This document shows, in pieces, positions 16,585 to 25,667 of a stretch of 64,000 bases of DNA. The stretch comes from an uncultured Oscillospiraceae bacterium. GTDB taxonomy: Bacteria > Bacillota > Clostridia > Oscillospirales > Oscillospiraceae. How positions within the stretch are numbered: position 1 is the stretch's first letter; the number at the start of each line of letters is the position of its first letter. Location: the NCBI GenBank assembly GCA_944385095.1, contig CALWVS010000001.1, positions 124,001-188,000 on the forward strand, in the 5' to 3' direction. A model generated the notes under the pieces. It was given only the letters and a program-made list of their open reading frames with translations. It had not been told where the DNA came from and searched no databases. The position numbers and the translations under genes were made by a program.

Positions 16585-17439
16585 ATGCAATATTGCCGAG
16601 TTTCAAAACAGGAAGATATTCCTCAGTTAAAAGAACTTTGGACACTCTCATTTGGGGATGAGGGTGGATATATCGACAATTTTTTTCAGCGGTACTACCG
16701 TCCAGAACGGATGCTGGTGCTGGAGCAGGCGGGAAGCATACAGGCAATGACAGCATGGTTTGATACAGAACTGGTGCTGCCAGACGGAGAGCGTAAACGT
16801 GCAGCCTATCTCTATGCAGTTGCCACCCATCCAGATGCACGCAACAGAGGACTGGCAGGGTATCTTCTAAAGGATGCAGATATGTATTTTCAGTCTATAG
16901 GGTGTGATGCAGTCACCACTGTACCAGCAGAGCCTTCCTTGCACCGGTTTTTTGCACGCCATGGCTTTCAGGAGTATTTTACCCATCAAGAAAAAAGATA
17001 CACTAATGAGGGCAGACACACAGAAACACAATTTTCTATTGTGCCAATAGCACCCCATGAGTACACTATGCAAAGAGAACAGCATTTGAAAGGAATTCCC
17101 CATATTGCATTGCCTAAAGATGCTATTTTCTATCAACAGGGTGCTTGTGCTCTGAAAGAGGGGGGAGGGCTGTATCAGGCAAAGGCATTATTTGGGAGTG
17201 TTTTGCTGTGTGCAGAAGAAATGGGAAATGGAACTTTGCTGGTGAAGGAGATTTTGGGAGAGCCTTCTACAGTAGAGCAGCTTTTACAGGAACTTACCAT
17301 CCATCTGGAGCAATGGTCAGGTCTCTATCGGATACCAGGAAATGGGACACAATTTGGAATGCTGAAATGGTTGAATGAGGAAAAAACAGGTGCATTTTTT
17401 TGGAAACAAAGTGGTTATCTTGGGCTGGCTTTTGATTGA
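16585..17439 (+). CDS. GNAT-family N-acetyltransferase (Eis-like layout)
   Basis: The first ~145 residues form a GNAT fold. DTELVLPDGERKRAAYLYAVAT is the beta4 strand region, shown here in two overlapping pieces, and THPDARNRGLAGYLL carries the acetyl-CoA pyrophosphate loop of the R/Q-x-x-G-x-G/A type (NRGLAG). FARHGF closes the domain. The remaining ~140 residues form a second domain, as in Eis-like enzymes of Firmicutes. The acceptor is unknown. The gene abuts the upstream membrane-protein gene with no spacer, so the two are probably made together. 284 residues. Confidence 0.82.
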   Translation: MQYCRVSKQEDIPQLKELWTLSFGDEGGYIDNFFQRYYRPERMLVLEQAGSIQAMTAWFDTELVLPDGERKRAAYLYAVATHPDARNRGLAGYLLKDADMYFQSIGCDAVTTVPAEPSLHRFFARHGFQEYFTHQEKRYTNEGRHTETQFSIVPIAPHEYTMQREQHLKGIPHIALPKDAIFYQQGACALKEGGGLYQAKALFGSVLLCAEEMGNGTLLVKEILGEPSTVEQLLQELTIHLEQWSGLYRIPGNGTQFGMLKWLNEEKTGAFFWKQSGYLGLAFD

Positions 17440-17606
17440 CAGAAATTCCAAGGGAGAGGTCAAGACAGAAAAGCACCTATGAAAACAGGGGACAGAAAAA
17501 GTAATTGTGAATAATTTTTTAATAGACGGAATATAAAAGTTATTTTTTTCAGAAAATGGACGATACACTTAATGGCGAGATCTGTTGAAAGAAAGAGGGA
17601 AAGAAC

Positions 17607-19580
17607 ATGAAAAGTATCCGAACAAAAATACTGGCTGGTATGATAAGTGCGATACTGATCAGTATGGTCTTATTGGGTGTGGTCAGTAGTTTGTTACAAA
17701 TCAGTAACTCGAATGAGGTATTACGTTCTACCATGGAAGAAACAGTTTCCATTGCAGCAGACCGTGTGGAACAGGAATTACAAGTGTATAAAACAGTGGC
17801 TCGTGCGGCAGGATGTATTTCAAGGTTGAGTGATAGTACAGTTTCGATTGCAGAAAAGGAACAGATTATCAATCAATGGGCTGAGAGTTATGGACTGGCA
17901 AGAGGAAATCTGTTGGATACCAACGGAATCAGCCCAATTACAGGGGTGGATTGTTCAGATCGAGACTATTTTTTTGCGGCTATGGACGGGGAAGCCAGCG
18001 TTTCCACCCCTATTATCAGCAATCAGACCAATGAATTGACCATTATTGTGGCGGCTCCGGTATGGGAAGATGGGGAAGAGGGGACCACAGTTGTTGGTGT
18101 TGTATACTTTACACCAGATATTGAATTCCTGAATGATACCATGCGCTCTATTTCTGTAAGTGAGCACTGTAGTGCCTATATGATTGACAAAGATGGCAAT
18201 ACCATTGCAGATAAGGACAGCAGTAAGGTATGTCAGGAGAATATAGAGGAACTTGCAGCCAGCAACTCTGATTACGATGATTTGGCAGACTACCACATAA
18301 AAATGCGTGCTGGAGAGACAGGCAATGGAAGTTATACTCTGGATGGAGTAAAAACGGTGTTTGCCTATACACCAGTGAATGGAACAGATGGCTGGAGTAT
18401 GGGATTGAGTGTTCCAGAATCTGATATGATGGGACCCATCTATCGTGGTATTATCATTACCATTATTCTGATTGCTATTGCAATTTTTGTCTGTTCTGGC
18501 TGGGCAGCCGTTTTGGCCCGTTCCATAACCAAACCGATTCAACTGTGTGTACAGCGTATTGAACAGCTTGCAAAAGGAGACCTTATGACCCCTGTGCCAG
18601 AATTGGACATCAAAGATGAAACAGGGCAGTTGATTGCATCTACCAAAACCATTGTGAATGTATTACATAGATTGATTGATGACATTGACTACTTGATTGT
18701 CAATATTTCAGAAGGAAAGTTAAATACTAGAAGTGAAGATCGTAGTATTTATATTGGAGATTTTGTGAATGTATTGGAGTCTCTTCGCCGTCTTACACGG
18801 GGATTGAGTGCTACAATGCTTCAGATCGGACAGGCAGCAGATCAGGTAGCAGCCGGTGCAAATCAGGTGTCCGATGGAGCGCAGGCTTTGGCACAGGGTT
18901 CCTCAGAACAGGCAAGTGCAGTACAGGAGTTGTCTGTCACCATTTCAGATGTCACAACAACCAGTCAGAAAACAGCAGAGATTGCATTGCAGGCAAAGAC
19001 CTCAGCGGATGAGGCGGGACAGAAGCTAAATGAGACAAATGGGTATATAGAGACGCTGAACCAGTCTATGAGCAATATTTCAGAATCCTCTGTCCAGATT
19101 TCTCAGATTATCCAGACCATTGAGGATATTGCCTTCCAGACCAACATCCTGGCGCTGAATGCAGCAGTAGAGGCTGCACGAGCAGGGGAGGCAGGCAAGG
19201 GGTTTGCAGTGGTAGCAGATGAGGTACGCAACCTTGCAGCAAAGTCAGACCAGGCAGCCCGTGCAACCAAACAATTGATTGGGAAGTCTATCTCCGCAGT
19301 AGAGGAAGGTGTAAAGATGATGGACCATGTGGTAAGAGTGGTGGATGATGTAATGGTATCTGCCAATGCAGCAGTCACCAGCATGGATTCCGTGGCACAG
19401 GCGGTACAACAGCAGAGCACAGCGATTTCCCAAATCAACATCGGCATTGACCAAATTGCAAGTGTGGTCCAAACCAATTCTGCAACCTCAGAAGAGTCAG
19501 CAGCAGCCAGTGAGGAATTGTCCAGCCAGTCCACTATGTTGAAAAACTTGATTGAGAAATTTGACTTAAGAAAAGAGTAA
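17607..19580 (+). CDS. Methyl-accepting chemotaxis protein with Cache sensor
   Basis: Transmembrane chemoreceptor. TM1 is at about residues 8-30. A large extracellular dCache-type region (about 35-275) carries [17 protein letters not shown] and [13 protein letters not shown] motifs and probably binds a small metabolite. TM2 is at about 280-302, HAMP at about 305-360, and a long cytoplasmic coiled coil follows. The signalling tip, [19 protein letters not shown] near residue 510, and [15 protein letters not shown] are textbook. A GAAAGAGGGAAAG purine stretch precedes the ATG. The gene is single with its own terminator, which fits a receptor scattered away from the che operon. The ligand cannot be read from the sequence. 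Confidence 0.95.
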   Translation: MKSIRTKILAGMISAILISMVLLGVVSSLLQISNSNEVLRSTMEETVSIAADRVEQELQVYKTVARAAGCISRLSDSTVSIAEKEQIINQWAESYGLARGNLLDTNGISPITGVDCSDRDYFFAAMDGEASVSTPIISNQTNELTIIVAAPVWEDGEEGTTVVGVVYFTPDIEFLNDTMRSISVSEHCSAYMIDKDGNTIADKDSSKVCQENIEELAASNSDYDDLADYHIKMRAGETGNGSYTLDGVKTVFAYTPVNGTDGWSMGLSVPESDMMGPIYRGIIITIILIAIAIFVCSGWAAVLARSITKPIQLCVQRIEQLAKGDLMTPVPELDIKDETGQLIASTKTIVNVLHRLIDDIDYLIVNISEGKLNTRSEDRSIYIGDFVNVLESLRRLTRGLSATMLQIGQAADQVAAGANQVSDGAQALAQGSSEQASAVQELSVTISDVTTTSQKTAEIALQAKTSADEAGQKLNETNGYIETLNQSMSNISESSVQISQIIQTIEDIAFQTNILALNAAVEAARAGEAGKGFAVVADEVRNLAAKSDQAARATKQLIGKSISAVEEGVKMMDHVVRVVDDVMVSANAAVTSMDSVAQAVQQQSTAISQINIGIDQIASVVQTNSATSEESAAASEELSSQSTMLKNLIEKFDLRKE

Positions 19581-19602
19581 ATTCTCTCACAAAATACATG
19601 AA

Positions 19603-19647
19603 AACAGTGGGGCTACTACAGCGGCTCCACTGTTATTTTATTTTTTT
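19603..19647 (+). terminator. Terminator of the chemoreceptor gene
   Basis: AACAGTGG pairs with CCACTGTT, with further inner pairing, followed by TATTTTATTTTTTT. Confidence 0.88.
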
Positions 19648-19803
19648 GGAGAAATCAATCGCTAACAATGTACAGATTGCGTCAAGTATTTGCCTTTGTT
19701 TTTAGTTTTTATGCCAATAATAATCGAACAAATTCTGTATATTATCCACAATAAAAAAATAGCTACAACAATTTCGTTGTAGTCACATCCATAAAAAATT
19801 TGC

Positions 19804-19831
19804 TTTACTTCCTGTGGGTTTGTGGTATGAT
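19804..19831 (+). promoter_or_regulatory. Promoter of gdhA
   Basis: TTTACT (19804-19809), a 16-base spacer and TATGAT (19826-19831). The preceding ~150 bases (19650-19800) are AT-rich and hold only a small 7-bp hairpin near 19763-19782; no gene is visible there. Confidence 0.6.
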
Positions 19832-19839
19832 ATACACAA

Positions 19840-19908
19840 AGACAGGCGATGGACGCCGAGGTTCTCTGTGACTTCTGATAAAAGCAGTGGTTCGGTTGGA
19901 ACCTGTCT
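19840..19908 (+). promoter_or_regulatory. Structured leader of gdhA
   Basis: AGACAGG (19840-19846) pairs with CCTGTCT (19902-19908) and closes a ~70-base domain that contains GCG-CGC, CCGA-TCGG and GGTTC-GAACC complementary pairs. The domain lies between the promoter and the ribosome site. I could not assign it to a known riboswitch class; the glutamine-binding glnA motif was considered but its conserved strings are not seen. Confidence 0.35.
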
Positions 19909-19962
19909 GGATGTAACATTTCCTACAAACCATGTTTGATCAAAAATAGGAGGATGATTCCG

Positions 19963-21315
19963 ATGAACAAGTACATTGAGAAGGTCCTGGCTGATACCAA
20001 GGCTAAAAACGCAAATGAGCCTGAGTTTCTTCAGACTGTGGAGGAAGTGCTCAGTTCTCTGGAGCCAGTGATCAATGCTCACCCTGAGTATGAGAAGGCT
20101 GCTCTGCTGGAGCGTATGGTTGAGCCTGAGCGTGTGATTGAGTTCCGTGTCACTTGGGAAGACGACAACCATGAGTGGCATGTAAACCGTGGCTATCGTG
20201 TGCAGTACAATGCAGCACTTGGTCCCTACAAGGGCGGCATCCGCTTTGACCCCTCTGTGAACCTGTCCATCATCAAGTTCCTGGGCTTTGAGCAGGTCTT
20301 TAAGGATGCTATGACTGGTCTGCCCATCGGTGGTGCCAAGGGTGGTTCTGACTTCGATCCTCGTGGCAAGAGCGATGCAGAGATTATGCGTTTCTGCCAA
20401 GCTTTCATCACTGAGCTGTATCGCCACATTGGTCAGGATATCGACTGTCCTGCTGGTGACCTAGGCTGTGGCGGACGTGAGATTGGCTATATGTATGGTC
20501 AGTATCGCCGCATCGTAGGTGCTGCTGAGTTCGGTGCTCTGTCTGGTAAGGCTGTATGCACTGGTGGTTCCATCCTGCGTCCTGAGGCTACCGGTTATGG
20601 TGCTGTTTACTATCTGGTAGAGGCTCTCAAGCACGACGGCGAGGATATCAAGGGTAAGCGTATTGCTGTTTCCGGTTTCGGTAACGTTGCTTGGGGTATC
20701 ATGAAGAAGGCTGCTGAGCTGGGTGCAAAGGTTACTTATATGGCTGGTCCTGATGGCTATGTCCATGATCCCGATGGCATTGACACTGAGGAGAAGCTGA
20801 ACTTCATTCTCGAGATGCGTGCAAAAGATCCTATGCACTGCAAGCCCTATGCTGACAAGTTTGATTGTGAGTTTGTACCCAACGAGAAGTGCTGGGGCGT
20901 GAAGGATGTAGATATCTATATGCCTTCTGCAACTCAGAACGATGTCAACATGGAGTGGGCAAAGAAGATTGCTGAGTCCGGTGTGAAGTACTACATTGAG
21001 GTTGCAAATATGCCTACCACCAACGATGCTCTGGAGTTCCTCAAGAGCCAGAAGCACATGGTTGTTGCTCCTTCCAAGGCAGTAAACGCAGGTGGCGTAT
21101 CTGTTTCCGAGCTGGAGATGGCTCAGAACGCAGAGCGTCTGTACTGGAGTGCTGAGGAAGTAGACGCCAAGTTGCAGGGCATCATGAAGAACATCTATCA
21201 CTCCTCTGTTGAGGTTGCTGAGCGTTATGGTCTGGGCTATGACCTGGTTGCAGGTGCTAACATCGTTGGCTTCCAGAAGGTTGCTGACGCTATGATGGCT
21301 CAGGGAATTTTCTAA
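19963..21315 (+). CDS. gdhA: Glutamate dehydrogenase, NADP-type
   Basis: Interconverts glutamate and 2-oxoglutarate plus ammonia in the cytoplasm. Family motifs are in order: GPYKGGIRFDPSVN near residue 87, the catalytic lysine region PIGGAKGGSDFDP, PAGDLGCGGREIGYM, and a Rossmann loop VSGFGNVAWG. The length, 450 residues, and sequence style match the hexameric bacterial enzyme that usually prefers NADPH. The ATG at 19963 is 9 bases after AGGAGG; the upstream ATG at 19954 abuts that site. Codon use is strikingly strong (CTG, GGT, GCT, AAG, GAG), unlike neighbours, suggesting very high expression rather than transfer. It is monocistronic, with its own promoter, structured leader and terminator. 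Confidence 0.96.
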   Translation: MNKYIEKVLADTKAKNANEPEFLQTVEEVLSSLEPVINAHPEYEKAALLERMVEPERVIEFRVTWEDDNHEWHVNRGYRVQYNAALGPYKGGIRFDPSVNLSIIKFLGFEQVFKDAMTGLPIGGAKGGSDFDPRGKSDAEIMRFCQAFITELYRHIGQDIDCPAGDLGCGGREIGYMYGQYRRIVGAAEFGALSGKAVCTGGSILRPEATGYGAVYYLVEALKHDGEDIKGKRIAVSGFGNVAWGIMKKAAELGAKVTYMAGPDGYVHDPDGIDTEEKLNFILEMRAKDPMHCKPYADKFDCEFVPNEKCWGVKDVDIYMPSATQNDVNMEWAKKIAESGVKYYIEVANMPTTNDALEFLKSQKHMVVAPSKAVNAGGVSVSELEMAQNAERLYWSAEEVDAKLQGIMKNIYHSSVEVAERYGLGYDLVAGANIVGFQKVADAMMAQGIF

Positions 21316-21354
21316 TCTGGGTTTCTCATTCTTCTTCCTATATGTTTCCCTCTA

Positions 21355-21386
21355 TGGGCAGTCCTTTTGTGGACTGCCCATTTTTT
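21355..21386 (+). terminator. Terminator of gdhA
   Basis: TGGGCAGTCC pairs with GGACTGCCCA around a 6-base loop, followed by TTTTTT. Confidence 0.92.
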
Positions 21387-21587
21387 ATTAAAAAACGGAC
21401 CGAAAATGGAAGATGTCTCTTTAAATGGGAATGAATTGTTAAAAATTGTACAAAATGGCAAATGGAAATGGCAGGAATGAAAAAAGAATCGTGATTTTTT
21501 TCTCTTTTTCCCATGAAAAATTCCTGATACAATAGAAAGTGTAAGAAAAAGATGGCTATGGCCGTCAGAAGAAGGAGCGTATAAAAT

Positions 21588-21893
21588 ATGGCAATTCGTA
21601 AAAAGCCAGCTGCAAAGCCCGAGTCTGCTGCCGTAGCTGCGGAGACTCAGAGTGCTGTCAAAAAGCCTGCTACTACAAGAAAGGCACCAGAAGCCAAGAA
21701 GGCTGAAGAAATGAAGGTTACTGTGGTTGTGCAGTATCTGGGCAAGGAGTGGACACAGGAGGCACTGGTTGAGGCTGTCAAGGCACAGTGTGCTGATGTG
21801 GCAATTACTTCTCTGAATCTGTATGTGAAGCCCGAGGAATCTGCTGCTTACTATGTTGTAAATGGCGATGTTAGCGGTAAGATTGACCTGTAA
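21588..21893 (+). CDS. DUF6465 family protein
   Basis: 101-residue protein with a low-complexity Ala/Lys/Pro-rich N-terminus (about residues 1-42) and a compact C-terminal domain, KVTVVVQYLGKEWTQEALVE to GDVSGKIDL, that matches my memory of the clostridial DUF6465 family. Function unknown. The basic tail resembles those of nucleic-acid-binding proteins, which is only suggestive. Codon use resembles gdhA, hinting at good expression. The ATG follows a GAAGGAG purine site. It is a single gene between two terminators. The 270 bases upstream hold the gdhA terminator and an AT-rich promoter-like stretch with TACAAT near 21529. Confidence 0.75.
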   Translation: MAIRKKPAAKPESAAVAAETQSAVKKPATTRKAPEAKKAEEMKVTVVVQYLGKEWTQEALVEAVKAQCADVAITSLNLYVKPEESAAYYVVNGDVSGKIDL

Positions 21894-21916
21894 TTGTTAT
21901 AAATAGGCATAAAAAT

Positions 21917-21955
21917 CCCTCAAATGTTGGTCACAAACCAACATTTGAGGGGTTT
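21917..21955. terminator. Bidirectional terminator between DUF6465 and UPF0210 genes
   Basis: A perfect 15-bp stem (CCCTCAAATGTTGGT and complement) around a 5-base loop has A-runs on the left and GGTTTT on the right, between two convergent genes. Confidence 0.88.
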
Positions 21956-21964
21956 TCTATTTAC

Positions 21965-23323
21965 TCAGTTTTTCAGACTCTGCATAGGGGCAGGAATGCG
22001 ACCGCCTCTGGCAACAAAGAGGGCAGAGGAGTATGGGTGTACTGCCTGTACCGGTGCGGAACCCAAAAGTCCGCCAAATTCTACCATGTCACCAATCTGC
22101 TTGCCGGGAGCTGGAATCAGGCGTACAGCGGTGGTTTTGGAGTTTACCATGCCAATGGCTGCCTCATCAGCAATGATAGCAGAAATGGTTTCTGCACTGG
22201 TGTCTCCAGGAACCGCAATCATATCAAGACCTACGGAGCAAACACAGGTCATGGCTTCCAGTTTGTCCAGAGTGAGTGCGCCAGAGCTGGCAGCGGCAAT
22301 CATACCCTCATCTTCACTGACAGGAATAAAGGCACCAGAAAGACCGCCCACATGGGAGGAGGCCATAACGCCACCTTTTTTCACTGCATCGTTCAGCAGA
22401 GCAAGGGCAGCAGTGGTACCATGTGTGCCACAAACTTCCAGACCCATTTCTTCTAAAATACGGGCAACGCTGTCTCCTACTGCTGGGGTTGGGGCAAGGG
22501 ACAAATCTACAATGCCAAATGGAGTATCCAGTCGACGGCTTGCCTCCTGTGCCACCAGTTGCCCCATACGGGTGATGCGGAATGCTGTTTTCTTAATGGT
22601 TTCTGCTACCACATCGAAGGGTTGCCCTTTGACTGATTGGAGGGCATGATACACCACACCAGGACCAGATACACCCACGTTAATGACTTTTTCTGGCTCT
22701 CCGACGCCGTGGAATGCACCAGCCATAAAGGGGTTATCTTCTACTGCATTACAAAACACAACCAGTTTGGCACAGCCAAAGCCGCCTTGATCCGCGGTAC
22801 GTTCTGCCAACTCTTTGATTGTGTAGCCCATTTGTGCCACAGCATCCATATCAATGCCTGCTTTGGTAGAGCCTACATTGACAGAGGCACAGACAAGGTC
22901 AGTAGTAGAGAGCGCTTCTGGAATAGAGGCAATGAGATTTCTGTCTGCCTGTGTCATACCTTTTTGGACAAGGGCAGAGAATCCACCAATAAAATTGACC
23001 CCTGTTTGTTTGGCAGCACGGTCTAAAGCCTGTGCAAAGGGGGCATAGTCATTGGTATCGGAAGCAGCAGCCACAAGGGCAATGGGAGTGACAGAAATGC
23101 GTTTATTCACAATGGGAATTCCAAATTCCTGCTCAATATCCTCACCGGTTTTTACAAGATGCTCTGCGTAGTGTGTAATTTTATCATAAATTGCATCACA
23201 TGCCTGTTTGGGGTCGCTGCGGGCACAGGACAGCAGAGAAATTCCCATGGTGATGGTGCGTACATCCAGATGTTGCTGGTCAATCATCTGAATGGTCTGC
23301 ATAATTTCGGATTGATTCAACAT
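21965..23323 (-). CDS. UPF0210/DUF711 (PFL-like) family protein
   Basis: 452-residue protein of the DUF711/UPF0210 family, a large alpha/beta protein with glycine-rich turns related in fold to pyruvate formate-lyase but without a clear glycyl-radical site. Its biochemical role is not established. Segments such as [38 protein letters not shown] and [15 protein letters not shown] are typical. The ATG at 23323 is chosen; the longer frame begins at a TTG in a G-run. The gene lies 18 bases downstream of a small ACT-domain gene. That pairing is conserved widely in Firmicutes and archaea and suggests allosteric control by an amino acid. Confidence 0.88.
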   Translation of the reverse strand: MLNQSEIMQTIQMIDQQHLDVRTITMGISLLSCARSDPKQACDAIYDKITHYAEHLVKTGEDIEQEFGIPIVNKRISVTPIALVAAASDTNDYAPFAQALDRAAKQTGVNFIGGFSALVQKGMTQADRNLIASIPEALSTTDLVCASVNVGSTKAGIDMDAVAQMGYTIKELAERTADQGGFGCAKLVVFCNAVEDNPFMAGAFHGVGEPEKVINVGVSGPGVVYHALQSVKGQPFDVVAETIKKTAFRITRMGQLVAQEASRRLDTPFGIVDLSLAPTPAVGDSVARILEEMGLEVCGTHGTTAALALLNDAVKKGGVMASSHVGGLSGAFIPVSEDEGMIAAASSGALTLDKLEAMTCVCSVGLDMIAVPGDTSAETISAIIADEAAIGMVNSKTTAVRLIPAPGKQIGDMVEFGGLLGSAPVQAVHPYSSALFVARGGRIPAPMQSLKN

Positions 23324-23341
23324 AGTTCTCTTGCCCCCCAA

Positions 23342-23611
23342 TTAAATTCGATGCATTGCGTTGAAAATATCCTCACGCTGAATACGGATAGAGAGATTGC
23401 GCTCCTGACCATTTTGCTCCAGTAAAGTGGAAAGTTCTCCAATGGTTGCATCACAGGCACCTAAGTCCACCAGCATCACCATAGTAAAGTATTCCTGTAA
23501 AATAGTCTGATTGATATCCAGAATGTTGATATTATGTTGGGCAAGCAGGGTACAAATGGAGGCCGTAATACCCACATGATCTTTTCCAATTACAGTTACA
23601 ATTGCTTTCAT
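23342..23611 (-). CDS. ACT-domain protein (UPF0237)
   Basis: 89-residue stand-alone ACT domain that begins AIVTVIGKDHVGITASICTL. It has the same layout as the small regulators found next to UPF0210 genes. ACT domains bind amino acids or similar small ligands and usually act as dimers. Here the likely partner is the UPF0210 protein encoded 18 bases downstream. The AAGGA site lies 12 bases from the ATG, somewhat far. The HD-domain gene starts upstream on the same strand, 22 bases away, so the three genes may be one operon. Confidence 0.88.
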   Translation of the reverse strand: MKAIVTVIGKDHVGITASICTLLAQHNINILDINQTILQEYFTMVMLVDLGACDATIGELSTLLEQNGQERNLSIRIQREDIFNAMHRI

Positions 23612-23633
23612 ACGTCAAACAGATCCTTTCTTT

Positions 23634-24218
23634 CTACTGAGTTGATTGCAGCTCATCCAGGGTCAGTTCAAAGCCAGGAAGACATTCTTGCATAAAATAG
23701 TGCACAGAACGCAGAGTAGAATCACAAAGAGATTGATAGATTTGTTCCTTTGCATGCAGAAACTCTGTATTCCCCACTTTGAGTTCTTCTATGCACTTAA
23801 TATAGGCAGACAGTCGGTCAGCTGCTTTCACAATGGTATAAACTTGTGGAGATACATCTAAAATGGCTGACTGATAGACTACTTGAAGGGATTCAGGCAA
23901 CATGGACAACAGCCGTTTTTGAGCAGTGCGCTCCACAGACTGATAAGCATTTTGAATTTCAGGGTTATCATATTTGATGGGAGTAGGCAAATCGCCAGTA
24001 AAAATTTCACTGGCATCATGGTATAAAGCCACAACGGTGACTTGACCCACATCATAGCAACCGTCATAAAATTGATTTTCGATTGTGGCAAGTGCATGAG
24101 CAAGAACAGCCACCATATGAGAGTGCTCCTGAATATTTTCCTGTTCGGTATTGCGCATCAATCCCCACCGATGAATATACCGCATGCGATAAATCATAGG
24201 AAAAAAATGCTTTGCCAT
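23634..24218 (-). CDS. HD-domain phosphohydrolase (YfbR-like 5'-nucleotidase)
   Basis: 194-residue HD-superfamily hydrolase. Metal-binding residues are visible in order: RWGLMRNTEQENIQEHSHMV supplies the first His, LYHDASEIFTGDLPTPIKY the HD pair, and VKAADRLSAYIKC the distal Asp. The DASE-F-GD-PTP-K pattern is the YfbR signature; YfbR removes phosphate from deoxynucleoside 5'-monophosphates. The ATG at 24218 is preferred because GGAGG is 8 bases upstream; the frame from 24233 starts within that site. It probably leads the HD-ACT-UPF0210 operon on the minus strand. Confidence 0.86.
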   Translation of the reverse strand: MAKHFFPMIYRMRYIHRWGLMRNTEQENIQEHSHMVAVLAHALATIENQFYDGCYDVGQVTVVALYHDASEIFTGDLPTPIKYDNPEIQNAYQSVERTAQKRLLSMLPESLQVVYQSAILDVSPQVYTIVKAADRLSAYIKCIEELKVGNTEFLHAKEQIYQSLCDSTLRSVHYFMQECLPGFELTLDELQSTQ

Positions 24219-24301
24219 GCTAATATCCTCCATATACAGTGCATCTGGGTTTCATTCTATCACAGAGAAAGGGTGTTGTAAACAGGGGATAAAACGCCTC
24301 T

Positions 24302-24330
24302 TTGCCCTACAGAGAAGAATATGATATAAT
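24302..24330 (+). promoter_or_regulatory. Sigma-A promoter upstream of the NUDIX gene
   Basis: TTGCCC (24302-24307), a 17-base spacer and TATAAT (24325-24330). It probably drives the NUDIX gene and may extend into the two-component operon. Confidence 0.75.
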
Positions 24331-24387
24331 ATACAGGCATGAATGGAAGGCACATATAACACCAATATGGTCAGGAGGTTTTCTCAC

Positions 24388-24924
24388 ATGGATTTAGTAG
24401 AACGTACAGTGGAAAGTCAGACAATTTTTCAGGGGAAAATTGTGAAGGTACTGTTGGATCAGGCAGAGCTGCCCAATGGAAAACTGGCAAGCCGAGAGGT
24501 GGTACTTCATCCAGGTGGAGTGGCAATTCTTCCATTGGATGAAAATGGGATGGTAACACTGGTACAGCAGTATCGGTATCCATTTCATCAAGTGTTATTA
24601 GAATTGCCAGCTGGAAAGTTAGACCGAGAAGAAGATCATATGGCTGCAGCTGTGCGAGAACTGGAGGAGGAGACAGGATATCAGGCAGAAACACTGACCT
24701 ATATGGGGTGTATTCTGGCATCACCAGGTTTTTGTAATGAAAAACTCCATATGTATCTTGCACAGGGTCTGACGCAGAGGGAGAGTCACCCAGATGACGA
24801 CGAATTTTTAAATGTCGTCAAAATCCCCTTTGCCAAATTGGTGGAACAGGTGATGGATGGAACCATTGAGGATGCAAAGACGGTAGCTGCAACACTGAAG
24901 GCAAAGGTGTTATTGGAACAATAG
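24388..24924 (+). CDS. NUDIX hydrolase, probable ADP-ribose pyrophosphatase
   Basis: 178-residue housekeeping NUDIX enzyme. The box GKLDREEDHMAAAVRELEEE with the following TG is a full G-x5-E-x7-RELEEETG match near residue 75, supplying the metal-binding glutamates. The opening ERTVESQTIFQGKIVKV and the strand VTLVQQYRYPFHQ are typical of the NudF/YqkG ADP-ribose pyrophosphatase group. The ATG at 24388 has AGGAGG 9 bases before it; the frame from 24343 lacks such a site. It ends 12 bases before the response regulator gene, so readthrough into that operon is possible. Confidence 0.9.
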   Translation: MDLVERTVESQTIFQGKIVKVLLDQAELPNGKLASREVVLHPGGVAILPLDENGMVTLVQQYRYPFHQVLLELPAGKLDREEDHMAAAVRELEEETGYQAETLTYMGCILASPGFCNEKLHMYLAQGLTQRESHPDDDEFLNVVKIPFAKLVEQVMDGTIEDAKTVAATLKAKVLLEQ

Positions 24925-24936
24925 GGAGACTTGGAT

Positions 24937-25647
24937 ATGGGAAAAACCATACTAATTGTGGAAGATGAGCCTAATATTGTAGATATCCTGTCCTTCAATT
25001 TGATGAAAGAAGGATATCAGACCATAGAAGCCTATGATGGAACCACCGGGTTACAACTGGCAAAGGAACAGAACCCCGATTTGATTTTGTTGGATGTGAT
25101 GTTGCCGGGTATCAATGGGTTTGAAATTTGTAAAGCCATCAGAGCCTCTGGCAGTGCAGTTCCTATTTTGATGCTGACTGCTCGGGAGGAGGAGACGGAT
25201 AAGGTGCTGGGACTGGAATTGGGGGCAGATGACTATATCACAAAGCCATTTGCAGTACGGGAGCTGATGGCCAGAGTGAAAGCCAATATACGACGAGTCA
25301 CCATGCAGCCAAAGGAAGAACAGACCCCACAGCCTCAGGAAAACCAGCTCCGCTTGGGTCGGGTTTCCATTGATATGGAGGGAGCCACTGTATATAAGGA
25401 TGGTCAACCGTTAGAGTTGACCCAGCGGGAGTATGATTTGATTTGTTTTTTGGCAGCCCAGCCAGGTAAGGTATTTTCCAGAGAAGCATTGATGGAACAT
25501 GTATGGAATTACGATGGATATGTGGGTGATGTGCGTGCCGTAGATGTGGCAGTGCGGCGGCTGAGAGAAAAACTAGAGGATAATCCAGCAAACCCCACAT
25601 TTATTGTTACAAAACGGGGTATGGGGTATTTGTTTAACTGCGACTGA
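24937..25647 (+). CDS. walR: OmpR/PhoB-type response regulator (WalR-like)
   Basis: 236-residue cytoplasmic regulator. The receiver domain has the acidic pair VEDEPN, phospho-acceptor Asp in LILLDVMLPG near residue 53, the Thr in LTAREEE, and Lys in DYITKPFAVREL. A winged-helix DNA-binding domain follows from about residue 135, with LELTQREYDLICFLA and VRRLREKLEDNP. The start at 24937 is 7 bases after GGGAGA. The name WalR is inferred from the next three genes (kinase and two single-pass membrane proteins in WalH/WalI order). PhoP/PhoB would be the alternative, and the receiver and DNA-binding domains alone cannot decide. Confidence 0.82.
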   Translation: MGKTILIVEDEPNIVDILSFNLMKEGYQTIEAYDGTTGLQLAKEQNPDLILLDVMLPGINGFEICKAIRASGSAVPILMLTAREEETDKVLGLELGADDYITKPFAVRELMARVKANIRRVTMQPKEEQTPQPQENQLRLGRVSIDMEGATVYKDGQPLELTQREYDLICFLAAQPGKVFSREALMEHVWNYDGYVGDVRAVDVAVRRLREKLEDNPANPTFIVTKRGMGYLFNCD

Positions 25648-25667
25648 CTGGGAGAGGGGGTGCATCT

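Noticed and set aside
17607..19580. Chemoreceptor as a hydrogen- or oxygen-sensing MCP
   Set aside because: The sensor is an ordinary Cache-type extracellular domain; no heme, PAS or hemerythrin motif is present.
19840..19908. Glutamine riboswitch before gdhA
   Set aside because: The conserved glnA-motif strings are not visible; only complementarity supports a fold.
20461..21201. 246-residue frame antisense to gdhA
   Set aside because: Same cause: strongly biased codons of gdhA leave long antisense frames.
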